Positions 1 through 8,637 of a DNA stretch of 53,851 nucleotides are shown piece after piece; the first letter of the stretch is position 1; the number at the start of each line of letters is the position of its first letter. This stretch comes from Mycobacterium sp. WUMAC-067. GTDB taxonomy: Bacteria > Actinomycetota > Actinomycetes > Mycobacteriales > Mycobacteriaceae. Both the position numbers and the translations under genes were made by a program. The notes under the pieces are model-generated. The model saw only the letters and a list, made by a program, of their open reading frames with translations, ran no database searches and was not told where the DNA came from. Location: the NCBI RefSeq assembly GCF_020217485.1, contig NZ_JAEKMI010000031.1, forward strand, positions 1-53,851, read 5' to 3'.

Positions 1-2
1 CA

Positions 3-812
3 CTAGTTCGGCGGGCCCAGCCGGTAGTCGCCGGTCCGCGGGTCGTGATACCACCCGCTGGAGGCCTGGGTGCCGCCGTCGACGTGCAGCGTCTGCCCGG
101 TCAGATAGGCCGCCATGTCCGAGGCCAAGAATACTGCGGCACTGGCGATTTCGTCGACGTGGCCGGGACGGCCCATCGGCACCATGTCGCGCATTGCACT
201 CGTCGCGGCCTCCCCGCCCAGCTGCGCCAGCCCCTCGGTGAGGGTGATGTCCGGGGCTATCGCGTTGACCCGGATCCCATGGGGCGCCAATTCCAGTGCC
301 GCGGTCTTGGTGTAGTTGATGACGCCGGCCTTGGCGGCTGCGTAGGCTGCGTAGCCCGGCGCCGCTCGTACGCCCTCGATCGAGGTCAGCGAGATGATGC
401 TGCCGGGCAGGCCCTCCGACACCATCGTCCGGGCAACCCGTTGGCTGCACAGCAGGACGTGGCGCAGGTTGGCGCGATACAGCGCATCCCAACCGTTTTC
501 GCTCGTTTCCAGCAGCGGCGAGGAGAACACGCCGCCGGCGTTGTTCACCAGAATCGTCGGTGTGCCCAGCTCCGCGATGGTGCGGTCCAGCGCGCCATCC
601 ACCTGGGCGCCGTCCCGGACATCGGTGACGATCCCCAGGGCGCCAATGGATTCGGCCGCCTGCGCGCAGGTTTGCGGGTCGCGCTCCCAGATCGCCACCC
701 GTGCGCCGAACGCGGCCATCCCGGCCGCGATGCCGCGGCCGATGCCCGCGCCCCCGCCGGTCACCACCGCGACGTGGCCGGTCAGCAGGATGTTCGAGGG
801 GTCGATCGCCAT
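3..812 (-). CDS. SDR family NAD(P)-dependent oxidoreductase
   Basis: Classical short-chain dehydrogenase/reductase of 269 residues, interconverting an alcohol and a ketone with NAD(P). The cofactor-binding TGGGAGIG lies near residue 18, NNAG follows strand 4, and the catalytic pair is in YAAAK within PGYAAYAAAK. The C-terminal LTGQTLHVDGG is typical of the family. It is the last visible gene of the minus-strand operon, six bases after the CoA-transferase start side, and its stop is at the window edge, so the gene is complete. Substrate is unknown; position beside CoA-transferase and enoyl-CoA hydratase remnants suggests a hydroxyacyl-CoA or alicyclic alcohol. Confidence 0.88.
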   Translation of the reverse strand: MAIDPSNILLTGHVAVVTGGGAGIGRGIAAGMAAFGARVAIWERDPQTCAQAAESIGALGIVTDVRDGAQVDGALDRTIAELGTPTILVNNAGGVFSSPLLETSENGWDALYRANLRHVLLCSQRVARTMVSEGLPGSIISLTSIEGVRAAPGYAAYAAAKAGVINYTKTAALELAPHGIRVNAIAPDITLTEGLAQLGGEAATSAMRDMVPMGRPGHVDEIASAAVFLASDMAAYLTGQTLHVDGGTQASSGWYHDPRTGDYRLGPPN

Positions 813-818
813 CCTCGA

Positions 819-3248
819 TCAGCCCGCCGTGTGCATCGCCGGCGCGCTGCCGATGACACCGTCGGATTCCAGGCCGGCGATCTCCGCGTCGGACAAGCCG
901 AGCCCGGTCAGCAGTTCGTGGTTGTGCTGTCCCAGCAGCGGCGCGTGCTCGGTGTGGAACCTGCTGGGCCCGGCTGAGCATCTCATCGGCACGGTGCTGA
1001 GCCTAGCCGGACCGTTGACGGGGTGGTCGACTTCTTCGAAGAAGCCCCGGAACGCCAACTGCTCCAACTCGGTTTGACGATGCGGTTGCATCACCTTGGC
1101 CACCGGCACCCCGGCGTCCCAGAGGGTTGCGACGATCTCGTCGCGGGTGCGGCCTTCGCACCACGCCGCGAGTTGTTCGTCGATTAGGTCGTGGTGCTCG
1201 CGCCGACCGGCGTGCGTCGACAGCTCGGGAGATGTTGCCCAGGAGGGTGATCCGATCGCGCGACACAGTTTTGCCCACTGATCGTCGGTGGCCACGGCGA
1301 TGGCGACCCAGCTGTCGAGCCGGCCGAATTCGTCGATATCCGCGCTGAGGTAGAGGTTCTGTGGCGCCGCCGTCGGCCCGCGGTTGCCCGCACGCTCCAG
1401 CAGCGCCCCATAGGCCGAGTGCTCGATGACCTGCTCGGCGGAGATGCTCAGGGCCGCATCGACCATCGCCGCTTCGACGAACACGCCCTCGCCGGTGCGG
1501 CGGCGGTGCTCCAGCGCCAGCAGCAGCGCGTTGGCCGCGTGCACACCGGCGCATGGGTCGCCGATCGAATACGGGTCATACGGTGTGCGGTCCGGGTAGC
1601 CGGTGAGCCAGCTGACTCCGGACGCGGCTTCGATGACGTAGGCGAACGCGGGGTTATCGCGCCATGGCCCTTCGAGACCGAATCCGGGCATCCGCACCAT
1701 CACCACGTCCGGCCGAATCGATTGAACGGTGGCGAAATCCAGGCCGAGCTGATCCAGCACCCGGGGGGTGAAGTTTTCCACGACGACGTCGCACGTGGCG
1801 ATGAGCCGGCGCAGCAACTCCCTGCCGCGCGGGCTCTGCAGGTCCAGCGTCAGGCCCTTTTTGTTGGTGTTCAGCGCCTCGAAGATGGGCGATCTCTCCC
1901 ACCATTGCTCCTCGGTGACCGGCACGCCGGCGATCAGCCGCGTGCCGTCCGGGCGCCGGGTGGATTCGACATGGATGACCTCGGCGCCGAGCATGGCCAG
2001 AAAGTGCGTGGCGCAGGGTCCCGCCCAGAACGTCGTCATGTCCAACACCCGAAGGCCGGTGAGCGGCAACGATTTCGCGGCACCGGTCGGCGCCGGCCGG
2101 GCGGGCAGATCCGCGGCCCGGTAATCCTCGGTGTGCTCCCCAAGCCGTGGCGCCGGATGGGGGCCGCGCAACTGCGCGGGCCGCATCCGGTAGGGGTGAC
2201 TCGGCTGCTGGAAGCCGTCGCGCGGGTTGCGGACGAACGAACCGCGTTGCACGAACTGGTCGAACGACGCGACGTTCGCGCCGTTGGCGATGGGGGCGTT
2301 GGGGATACGGAACGCCGTAGCCAGTTCCCGGATTTCGTCGACGGTGGTGCGGGCCACCCAGTCGAAGATGTCCTCGGCGTAGACGTTGGCCAGCTCGGTG
2401 ATCGACAGCGGCGAGTCCTCATCGATCCACTCCGGGTGCCCGACCATCGCGCACAAGTCGAACCACTGCTGCGCGGTCCCGCAGCCGAGATCCACCAAAC
2501 CGTCTTTTGCCTGAGCCACTCCCGGTATCGTCGGCCGTCGCATGTCTCGCCACGGCCGCCCGAGCACCTCGAAGTAGGACACCGGATAATAGGTGAGGCA
2601 CAAAATCTGGGTCTCGAGCATCGACAGGTCCAGCAGTTCTCCTGCCCCACCGCCGATTCGGCGCCAACGCGACGCCAGGGTGGCCGCGCTGGCATAGGCT
2701 CCGGCCAGGTACTCGCCGACCTGACCGCCGATGAAGACGGGCGGGCGCTGCTGCTCGCCGCGGCCGAGCCCGACGATTCCTCCCGACCAGGCCTGCAGCG
2801 TGAATTCGGTTGCGGCGCGGTCGCACCAGGGACCTTCCAGCCCGAACGGCGTGATCGCCGTGACGGTCAGGTGCGGGTGCCGCCGATGGATGGCGTGCGG
2901 CGTAAAGGCCGGGTGCTCGGCCACTGCCGAACCGGCAGACCAGACCACCGCGTCCGCGGAGGCCAATAACCGGTGCAGCAGCTCGGCGTCGTCGTCGCCG
3001 GCGGAGTCGGCGACGACGCTGCGCTTTGCGCCGGCCAGGAAGCTGAACAGCGCACCGTCACCGCCATCCGGGATGGACGCACTCGAGGCGGACCACCTGC
3101 GCAGCGGATCACCTTCTGGTGGTTCGACTTTCACGACATCAGCCCCGCCGTCGGAGAGCAGTTTGGTGCAGTAGGCGCCCGCTATGCCGGTGGACAGATC
3201 GATCACCGTGTAGCCGGTCAGTGGCGGTTCGACCCGGTGTTGCGTCAC
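819..3248 (-). CDS. Two-domain class III (CaiB/BaiF) CoA-transferase
   Basis: An 809-residue tandem fusion of two CaiB/BaiF units (about 10-375 and 395-800); single-unit members are about 400 residues. Each half opens with the family N-terminal motif (TGYTVIDLSTGIAGAY; TGLRVLDMTTFWAGP). Members move CoA from an acyl-CoA to a carboxylic acid through an aspartyl-CoA intermediate. The position I align with the catalytic Asp is kept in the second half (MVDAAL, D597) but is Glu in the first (MLETQI, E212), so one half may be structural. The start is GTG at 3248, overlapping the stop of the preceding echA remnant as GTGA, which implies translational coupling. Confidence 0.88.
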   Translation of the reverse strand: MTQHRVEPPLTGYTVIDLSTGIAGAYCTKLLSDGGADVVKVEPPEGDPLRRWSASSASIPDGGDGALFSFLAGAKRSVVADSAGDDDAELLHRLLASADAVVWSAGSAVAEHPAFTPHAIHRRHPHLTVTAITPFGLEGPWCDRAATEFTLQAWSGGIVGLGRGEQQRPPVFIGGQVGEYLAGAYASAATLASRWRRIGGGAGELLDLSMLETQILCLTYYPVSYFEVLGRPWRDMRRPTIPGVAQAKDGLVDLGCGTAQQWFDLCAMVGHPEWIDEDSPLSITELANVYAEDIFDWVARTTVDEIRELATAFRIPNAPIANGANVASFDQFVQRGSFVRNPRDGFQQPSHPYRMRPAQLRGPHPAPRLGEHTEDYRAADLPARPAPTGAAKSLPLTGLRVLDMTTFWAGPCATHFLAMLGAEVIHVESTRRPDGTRLIAGVPVTEEQWWERSPIFEALNTNKKGLTLDLQSPRGRELLRRLIATCDVVVENFTPRVLDQLGLDFATVQSIRPDVVMVRMPGFGLEGPWRDNPAFAYVIEAASGVSWLTGYPDRTPYDPYSIGDPCAGVHAANALLLALEHRRRTGEGVFVEAAMVDAALSISAEQVIEHSAYGALLERAGNRGPTAAPQNLYLSADIDEFGRLDSWVAIAVATDDQWAKLCRAIGSPSWATSPELSTHAGRREHHDLIDEQLAAWCEGRTRDEIVATLWDAGVPVAKVMQPHRQTELEQLAFRGFFEEVDHPVNGPARLSTVPMRCSAGPSRFHTEHAPLLGQHNHELLTGLGLSDAEIAGLESDGVIGSAPAMHTAG

Positions 3249-3587
3249 GAGTTCTTTTTCTTCGCTTTGGCTTTTTTGCTCGCTTTCTTGCTCAGGCGCC
3301 AGTCGGCGGGGAACCTGCCGTCGTTGTCCTTGACCGCATCGCCCAGACCCCGCTTCATGGCGTCAGCGAGCGTCAGTTCGTCACCGACGTCCGGGCGCAC
3401 CATGCCGCCCATCGATTCGAAGACGCCGCTGAGCATGCTGCTGAGATACTCGCCCTGGAACTGCTTCATGATTTCGAAGAAGACCTTCTTAATCCGGCCG
3501 GTCGAACGTGATCGTGGCGATCCGCGTCGTGGCGTCCTTGTCGTAGCGGATCATCTCCTCGGCCGACGACTCCGCGGGGTCCGGCAT
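3245..3587 (-). pseudogene. Enoyl-CoA hydratase remnant with large internal deletion
   Basis: From ATG 3587 the frame reads MPDPAESSAEE, then MIRYDKD..TITFDRPD, a crotonase N-terminus that should continue LNA. Instead it hits TAA at once. In another frame the sequence resumes KKVFFEIMKQFQGEYLSSM and runs to the TGA at 3245 with a Lys-rich tail (KKASKKAKAKKK), which resembles the C-terminus of the same kind of protein. Only about 32 N-terminal and 80 C-terminal codons remain of a gene normally near 250-300 codons. The junction lies near 3490. The start is 2 bases after the upstream M24-like stop, so operon spacing is kept. An intact 74-residue protein from the ATG at 3469 is possible but unlikely to be active. 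Confidence 0.75.
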
Positions 3588-3589
3588 GG

Positions 3590-4726
3590 CTAGGGCCGCC
3601 AGAACGGGCTCGCGGTGAGCACTTCCGAACCGTCGGCGGTAATCAGGACCGCTTCTCGCCCGAATACCGCGCCGACTCCCTCTTCCCACACATATCCCGT
3701 CACGGCAAGCACCATCCCCGGTTCCAACCGTTCGTCGGCCGCGGTGGCGGGCAGATGCTTGGAGACGACGGGAGGGTCGAACCCCATGCCCAGGCCGCGG
3801 GCCACCGGCATCGGTGGGTCCGGTTCCCCCGCGGCTCGGTAGGCGGCCAACAGTTCGGCCGCCCCCGCGCCGGGCCGGCAGGCGTCGAACAACCTGCCCC
3901 ACAGGCTGTCCCAGCGTCGGTAGAGCGCCGCCGCGCCGTCGGGCACGTGCGACTTGCCGGCGGGCCAGGTGCGTCCCACCTCGCCGACGTAGCCCCCGGC
4001 CAGGACTCCGGCGGAAAACGCCACCAGATCGCCGTCCTGGATGCGGCCGTCACCGTGGGCGCGACGCCACGGGTGCGTGCGCGAGGTCACCCACGCGACG
4101 TCTTGATTCGACGGCGTGCTCACGCCGCCGGCCGCCGAGGCCTCCAACACCACACCGGCCAGCGCTTGTTCGCTCACCCCCGGCCGCAACTCCTCGACCG
4201 CGGCCGCCAGGGCCGATTCGGCCACCGCGACGGATTCCCGCACCGCGGCGATCTCCTCGGCGGTCTTGACTCGGCGGGCGGCCCGCATCGCGAGCTCCCC
4301 GTCGACCAGCTGTGCGTTGGGGAATGCGGTCGGCAGCAGCTGGGCGAAAACCGGTGAGAGCGCGTCGGTTCCGACGCGCCGCGCACTGGCCGCTCCGTCG
4401 ATGCGCTGCAGCGCCGACATGGTGTTCATCGGGTTCCACGAGATGCCGTAGAGATTCTCGTGGGGGATGTCGTCGGGCACACCCTCGTCCCACGTGCTGA
4501 GGAGGTGCACGGCGCCGGTCTCACGCACCACCACACAGGTCGGACCGAAGGGGCGGGTGCCGGCGACCCACAACTGCGGCGCACCAGTGACGTAACGGAC
4601 ATTGGCCTGCCGGCCCAGGACCAGAACATCGAGATCGTGCGCCGCCATTTCGTCGAGCGCCCGCTGGCGACGCCCCGAGCGCAGCGTGCGCTCATCGGGC
4701 AGGACTTCAGTTGCCATAGGGGTCAT
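3590..4726 (-). CDS. M24 (creatinase/Xaa-Pro peptidase fold) protein, metal ligands mostly lost
   Basis: A 378-residue protein with the two-domain creatinase/aminopeptidase P layout. By alignment with its upstream neighbour, the five dinuclear-metal ligands should be D,D,H,E,E. Here they read S238 (AFSAG), E249 (GEVGRT), L312 (GLGMG), T343 (AVTGY) and E358 (GREAV), so only the last is kept. It is probably not a metallopeptidase. It could be a regulatory partner of the intact paralogue or a metal-free enzyme such as creatinase, which also uses this fold without metals. It starts at ATG 4726, 20 bases inside the upstream M24 gene; an in-frame ATG at 4717 is also possible. Confidence 0.8.
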   Translation of the reverse strand: MTPMATEVLPDERTLRSGRRQRALDEMAAHDLDVLVLGRQANVRYVTGAPQLWVAGTRPFGPTCVVVRETGAVHLLSTWDEGVPDDIPHENLYGISWNPMNTMSALQRIDGAASARRVGTDALSPVFAQLLPTAFPNAQLVDGELAMRAARRVKTAEEIAAVRESVAVAESALAAAVEELRPGVSEQALAGVVLEASAAGGVSTPSNQDVAWVTSRTHPWRRAHGDGRIQDGDLVAFSAGVLAGGYVGEVGRTWPAGKSHVPDGAAALYRRWDSLWGRLFDACRPGAGAAELLAAYRAAGEPDPPMPVARGLGMGFDPPVVSKHLPATAADERLEPGMVLAVTGYVWEEGVGAVFGREAVLITADGSEVLTASPFWRP

Positions 4727-5951
4727 AGGGGTAGTCGGTCAAACGGATCCAGCCTTCCTCGGTAATCACCAGGACCTCTTCGCTGCGGTAGCCTCCGGTG
4801 CCGTCCTCCCACACGACGGGCTCCAGGACCAGCACCATCCCGGGTTGCAGGACGAAGTTCTCGTCGAACTCCTGTCCGAGATCCGTTCCGATCATGGGCA
4901 TTTCGGCGGCGTTGACACCGATCCCGTGGCCCAGGTAGAAGTGCGGCAGCCAGGGCTTGCTGCCGCCGTTGGCCTGGATCGCGGCCCGGCCGAGATCCGC
5001 CGCGGTGGCGCCGGCCTTGGCGACCCCCAGGACGGCGGACATGATCTCGAACCAGGTGTCGAACTGCGCCTGTTGGCGCGGGGAGGGGTCCCGCCCGACG
5101 ATCCAGGTACGCCCGAAGTCGGAGCAGTAGCCCTGGTAGGTGATGCTGACGTCGGTCCACAGCACGTCGCCCTCGGCCAGCTCGCGCTCGGTGCTCAGCA
5201 GCGGCAGCGCCAGGTCGCCGTGCGTGGTCCACACGCCCTCGGCCTTGCTCGGCGGCATCACCTGCCAGATCGGTTCGAGCATGCTGGCCGTGGCACCCAG
5301 CTCGAAGGCACGGCGCAAAAAGCTTGCCGACAAATCGATCTGACGTATCCCGGGCGCCAGCCGCTTCTGCACCTCGACCATGGCCTCGTCGGTGATCCGG
5401 ATGGCGGTGCGCATGCACGACAACTCATCCGGGGTCTTGACCGACTTGGCCGCGCTGACGATGGCCGCGGCGTCGACCGGGGCCCCGTTCGGGAACAAGG
5501 CGTTCGCGGCGCGCGACATCGCCCCCGTGCACTCGTCGACCGCCACCACCGCTTTGGCCGGGATCAGCCCGGCGATCGTCCGCGCGAAATGGGCCACCCC
5601 CTCGTCGAATTCGAGATAGACCGGCCCGTGCAGGTGGTCGGCGGGCAGATCCGACTCCTGCGAGGCGCCCTCCCGGAACGGGAGGAACAGGTGCGGCCAC
5701 TCGTCGTCGGCGAGCACCACGGCCACCGGACGCTCGACATAGGACAGCCCGGCGTCGCCCAGTGGCCAACTTGCGCCCGTGGCGTAGACGACGGCGTTGT
5801 TGCCGAGCAGGATCATCGCGTCGACCCCGCGTTCGGCCATCGCCGACCGCAGCCGGGCTCCCGTCTCGCGGCGCAGGCGGGCCAGGTCGGGTGTTTCGGG
5901 AATCACCAGCCCGTTGCCTCTGCTGGTCCCCAGGTGTGCGAGCGTCTTCAC
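4707..5951 (-). CDS. M24 family metallopeptidase (Xaa-Pro aminopeptidase type)
   Basis: A 414-residue cytoplasmic peptidase with a creatinase N-domain and a pita-bread catalytic domain. The metal ligands expected for the family are present: D267 (WTDVS), D278 (CSDFGRTW), H342 (GHGIG), E377 (LEPVVW) and E391 or E392 (RSEEVLV). Family members cleave Xaa-Pro bonds, but several in catabolic operons act on non-peptide amides. The start is GTG 5951 (MKTLAHLG), whose G is shared with the TAG stop of the amidohydrolase upstream. It is followed by the degenerate paralogue, an unusual tandem in a catabolic operon. Confidence 0.85.
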   Translation of the reverse strand: MKTLAHLGTSRGNGLVIPETPDLARLRRETGARLRSAMAERGVDAMILLGNNAVVYATGASWPLGDAGLSYVERPVAVVLADDEWPHLFLPFREGASQESDLPADHLHGPVYLEFDEGVAHFARTIAGLIPAKAVVAVDECTGAMSRAANALFPNGAPVDAAAIVSAAKSVKTPDELSCMRTAIRITDEAMVEVQKRLAPGIRQIDLSASFLRRAFELGATASMLEPIWQVMPPSKAEGVWTTHGDLALPLLSTERELAEGDVLWTDVSITYQGYCSDFGRTWIVGRDPSPRQQAQFDTWFEIMSAVLGVAKAGATAADLGRAAIQANGGSKPWLPHFYLGHGIGVNAAEMPMIGTDLGQEFDENFVLQPGMVLVLEPVVWEDGTGGYRSEEVLVITEEGWIRLTDYPYDPYGN

Positions 5952-7117
5952 TACAGGCCCAGGAACGTTGTGATGTTGTCGCTGACGATCTTCTTGGCGT
6001 TCGCCGGACCGACGGCGTCGACAACGGCCTTCAGCGACTTCTCCGAGTAGCCATAGGTGCTTTCGTTGTGCGGGTAGTCGCTGGACCACATCACCCTGTC
6101 CACCCCGATCTGGTCGATCAGTTGCAGGCCCAGGGGGTCGACCATGAACGACGCGCTCATGTGGGTGTCCCAGTAGTAGCGCACATCGTGCTGCAGCGGC
6201 CGGTTGAACATGTGCTGATAGGACGCGACCAGGTGCTCGGCGTCCTGCAAAGCCCATGGCACCCAGGCGATTCCGCCCTCGAACCAGCCGATCCGCAGCC
6301 CGGGATGATCGTCGAGAATTCCGGTGAAGAGATACTTGGCGAACTGCTCGCGGAATCCGTCGACGTTGATCATCATGCCGACCACCACACTGTTGAACTG
6401 ACACGGGGTCTTCGGCGGGGTCTCGCCGATGTGGTGGGTCACCGGCAGGCCGGCGGCCTCGATCTCGTCCCAGACCGGTTTCATCGCGGTGCTGCCGTAG
6501 TCGATGATGTTGCCCTCGTCGTCCTTGCCCGGGTTGAGCGGCAGTAGGAACGTCTTGAGCCCCAAGGACTTCAACTCTTCGAGGGTCTTGCGGGTCCCCT
6601 GTGGGTCCCACCAGTTGATCAGGCCGGCCCCGTAGAAGTGGCCGCCCGAGCGCTCCTGCAACTCAGCGATGTATTCGTTGTAGATACGGAAGGCAAGCTC
6701 GCGAAGTTGCTTGTCCGGGTAGTGGAACAGTGCCAGCACCGCGTTGGGAAAGGCCAGTTCCTTCTCGACCCCGTCGTCGTGCAATTCCTGGATCCGGGCC
6801 TCGATGTTGGTGCTGGCGGCGCCGGGCAGGTCGTCGTACTGCATCAGGACCGCGCTGAAATCGCCCGGCAGGAACGACTGCCCCTTGCGCCCGACCTGGT
6901 AGGCGCCCTCCTCATACCAGATCCGCGGCGCCTTGTCCTTCAGGTCATCCGGGAAGCGTTGGTAGAAGATGTCATCCGCCAGCGAGATGTGGTTGTCGGC
7001 CGAGAAGACGACGGTCCCCGGGGGCAGGCCCACATCGCTGCCGGCGGCGTGGCCACGTCGGTCCTTCGGGGCGCCATAACCTCCGGGCGGGTAGAGCGTG
7101 CTTGTTTGAGTCGTCAT
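5951..7117 (-). CDS. Amidohydrolase family 2 (PF04909-type) protein
   Basis: A 388-residue TIM-barrel amidohydrolase/decarboxylase-like protein. Visible metal-site motifs are SADNH near the N-terminus, THHIGE in the middle and SSDYPH near the C-terminus. Family members hydrolyse or decarboxylate ring and keto-acid substrates using one divalent metal. ATG 7117 is chosen because GGAGGG lies 6 bases upstream; an ATG 36 bases further upstream has no such site. The gene sits between the P450 and the M24 pair with short gaps. A second gene of this family at 35357 is only distantly similar, so the two probably act on different substrates. Confidence 0.85.
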   Translation of the reverse strand: MTTQTSTLYPPGGYGAPKDRRGHAAGSDVGLPPGTVVFSADNHISLADDIFYQRFPDDLKDKAPRIWYEEGAYQVGRKGQSFLPGDFSAVLMQYDDLPGAASTNIEARIQELHDDGVEKELAFPNAVLALFHYPDKQLRELAFRIYNEYIAELQERSGGHFYGAGLINWWDPQGTRKTLEELKSLGLKTFLLPLNPGKDDEGNIIDYGSTAMKPVWDEIEAAGLPVTHHIGETPPKTPCQFNSVVVGMMINVDGFREQFAKYLFTGILDDHPGLRIGWFEGGIAWVPWALQDAEHLVASYQHMFNRPLQHDVRYYWDTHMSASFMVDPLGLQLIDQIGVDRVMWSSDYPHNESTYGYSEKSLKAVVDAVGPANAKKIVSDNITTFLGL

Positions 7118-7167
7118 CGTTGACCCTCCATTGTCGATCCGCAGTTTTTTCACAGTAGCGAGCTGGG

Positions 7168-8412
7168 CTACCAGGTCACCGGCAGTTCGTAGACGCCGTA
7201 GGCGAGGCGGTCATGCTTGAACGGGACTTCTTCGATCGGCACCGCCAGAGCCATGGTGGGGATGCGGCGGAGCAGGGTCTGGAACACGATCTGCAGTTCC
7301 GCCCGCGCCAGTTGCTGACCCACGCACTGGTGGCGGCCATAGCCGAAGGCGACATTGCGATCGGCTCCAGAGCGATGCAGGTACAGGCGATCGGGTTCGG
7401 CGAACGCCTGCGCGTCCCAGTTGGCCGGTGCCAGGTCGATGATGATGCCTTCGTTCGCGCGGATGGTCTCACCACCGACATGGATGTCTTCCAAAGCGAC
7501 GCGACGCTGTCCGTTTTGGATGATGCTGAGGTAGCGCAGCAATTCCTCCACCGCGTTGGCGAGAATCTTCGGGTCCTCGGCGTCGCGGATGACGGCGGCC
7601 TGGTCCGGATTCTCCAGCAGCGCAAGCACTCCGAGCCCGATCATGTTCGCGGTCGTCTCGTGCCCGGCGATCAGCAATCCGGTGCCGAGCTGTGCGGCTT
7701 CCTTGACGCTGAGTTCGCCGGCCTTGACTCGCTCGGCGAGATCGGAAACCGCGTCCTCGGCGGGGTTTTCCATCTTGGCTTCGACCAGCTGAGCCAGGTA
7801 CTTGTGCAGGCTCATCGCACCCTTCATGGTGTCCTCGGCGGCGGCGAAGCGCGCGAGGCCGACATTGGCGTGGTGCTGGAACATCTCGGCGTCCTCGTAG
7901 GGCACCCCGAGCATTTGGCTGATGACCAGCGACGGAACCGGAAGGGCAATGGCGCCAACGACATCCGCGGGCTGCGGACCGGCCAGCATCGTATCGATGT
8001 GGTCGTCGGTGATCTGCTGGATCGTCGGCCGCAGACCCTCCACCCGCCGGAACGTGAAGGGCTTGGACAGCATCCGCCTAAACCGGGTGTGCTCCTCGCC
8101 GTCGGAGGTGAACACCGACCGGGGCCGCTTGTGCACGGTCGACAACATGCCTTCGTTCCAGTGCGGGAAGCCGGGCACCCGGTCGTCGACGCTGACCCGC
8201 GAATCCGAGAACAGCTCGCGCACTTGCTCGTAGCCGGTGATGAGCCACGGCGTACTGCCATCCCAGATCCGCACCCGGGACAGCGGCCGGGACTCGGCCA
8301 GTGCCATGACGTCCGGCGGCGGGGCGAACGGGCAGCGCGGCTCCCTGGCCATCGGATAGTCCGGAATGTCGGCGGTCTGCTCTGTTGTGGTGCTCGTCAG
8401 AATGTCTGACAT
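7168..8412 (-). CDS. Cytochrome P450
   Basis: A soluble bacterial P450 of 414 residues. It has the I-helix AGHETT (249-254), ExxR (EELLR, 289-293) and the haem loop FGYGRHQCVG with Cys363. The class needs a ferredoxin and a reductase; the 3Fe-4S ferredoxin gene is just upstream. ATG 8412 is preceded by GAGGAA. Overall look is like the CYP105-type group, but I cannot assign a CYP number by eye. As the first oxidative enzyme of the TetR-controlled operon it probably hydroxylates the starting substrate. Confidence 0.93.
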   Translation of the reverse strand: MSDILTSTTTEQTADIPDYPMAREPRCPFAPPPDVMALAESRPLSRVRIWDGSTPWLITGYEQVRELFSDSRVSVDDRVPGFPHWNEGMLSTVHKRPRSVFTSDGEEHTRFRRMLSKPFTFRRVEGLRPTIQQITDDHIDTMLAGPQPADVVGAIALPVPSLVISQMLGVPYEDAEMFQHHANVGLARFAAAEDTMKGAMSLHKYLAQLVEAKMENPAEDAVSDLAERVKAGELSVKEAAQLGTGLLIAGHETTANMIGLGVLALLENPDQAAVIRDAEDPKILANAVEELLRYLSIIQNGQRRVALEDIHVGGETIRANEGIIIDLAPANWDAQAFAEPDRLYLHRSGADRNVAFGYGRHQCVGQQLARAELQIVFQTLLRRIPTMALAVPIEEVPFKHDRLAYGVYELPVTW

Positions 8413-8431
8413 CTCTATTCCTCGCCGTATT

Positions 8432-8626
8432 TCATTCTTCAACGTGGATAGCCAGGGCGGGGCAGGCTGCCGCCGCCCGCCGCGCGCCCTCGGCCTGCTC
8501 GGCCGTCGGACTGGGATTGAGTAAAACGACCACGCCGTCGTCGTCGCGCTGGTCGAACACGTCGGGCGCATTCATGACGCAGTTCCCCGAAGAAGCGCAA
8601 ACGTCCTGGTCGACAGTCACTTTCAT
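8432..8626 (-). CDS. 3Fe-4S ferredoxin
   Basis: A 64-residue ferredoxin with three cluster cysteines: C10 and C16 (CASSGNC) and C55 (CPALAI). The residue that would be the fourth ligand of a 4Fe-4S cluster is not Cys, as usual for P450 electron donors in actinobacteria. It lies 19 bases upstream of the P450 start, so the two form an electron-transfer pair. ATG 8626 is chosen because the upstream extension lacks ferredoxin similarity. It is the first structural gene after TetR, 11 bases from its stop. Confidence 0.92.
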   Translation of the reverse strand: MKVTVDQDVCASSGNCVMNAPDVFDQRDDDGVVVLLNPSPTAEQAEGARRAAAACPALAIHVEE

Positions 8627-8637
8627 CTTCCAGCCCC

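Noticed and set aside
45..977. Long plus-strand frames opposite the SDR and CoA-transferase genes
   Set aside because: Shadow frames of high-GC coding sequence, with arginine/proline-rich composition and no motifs.
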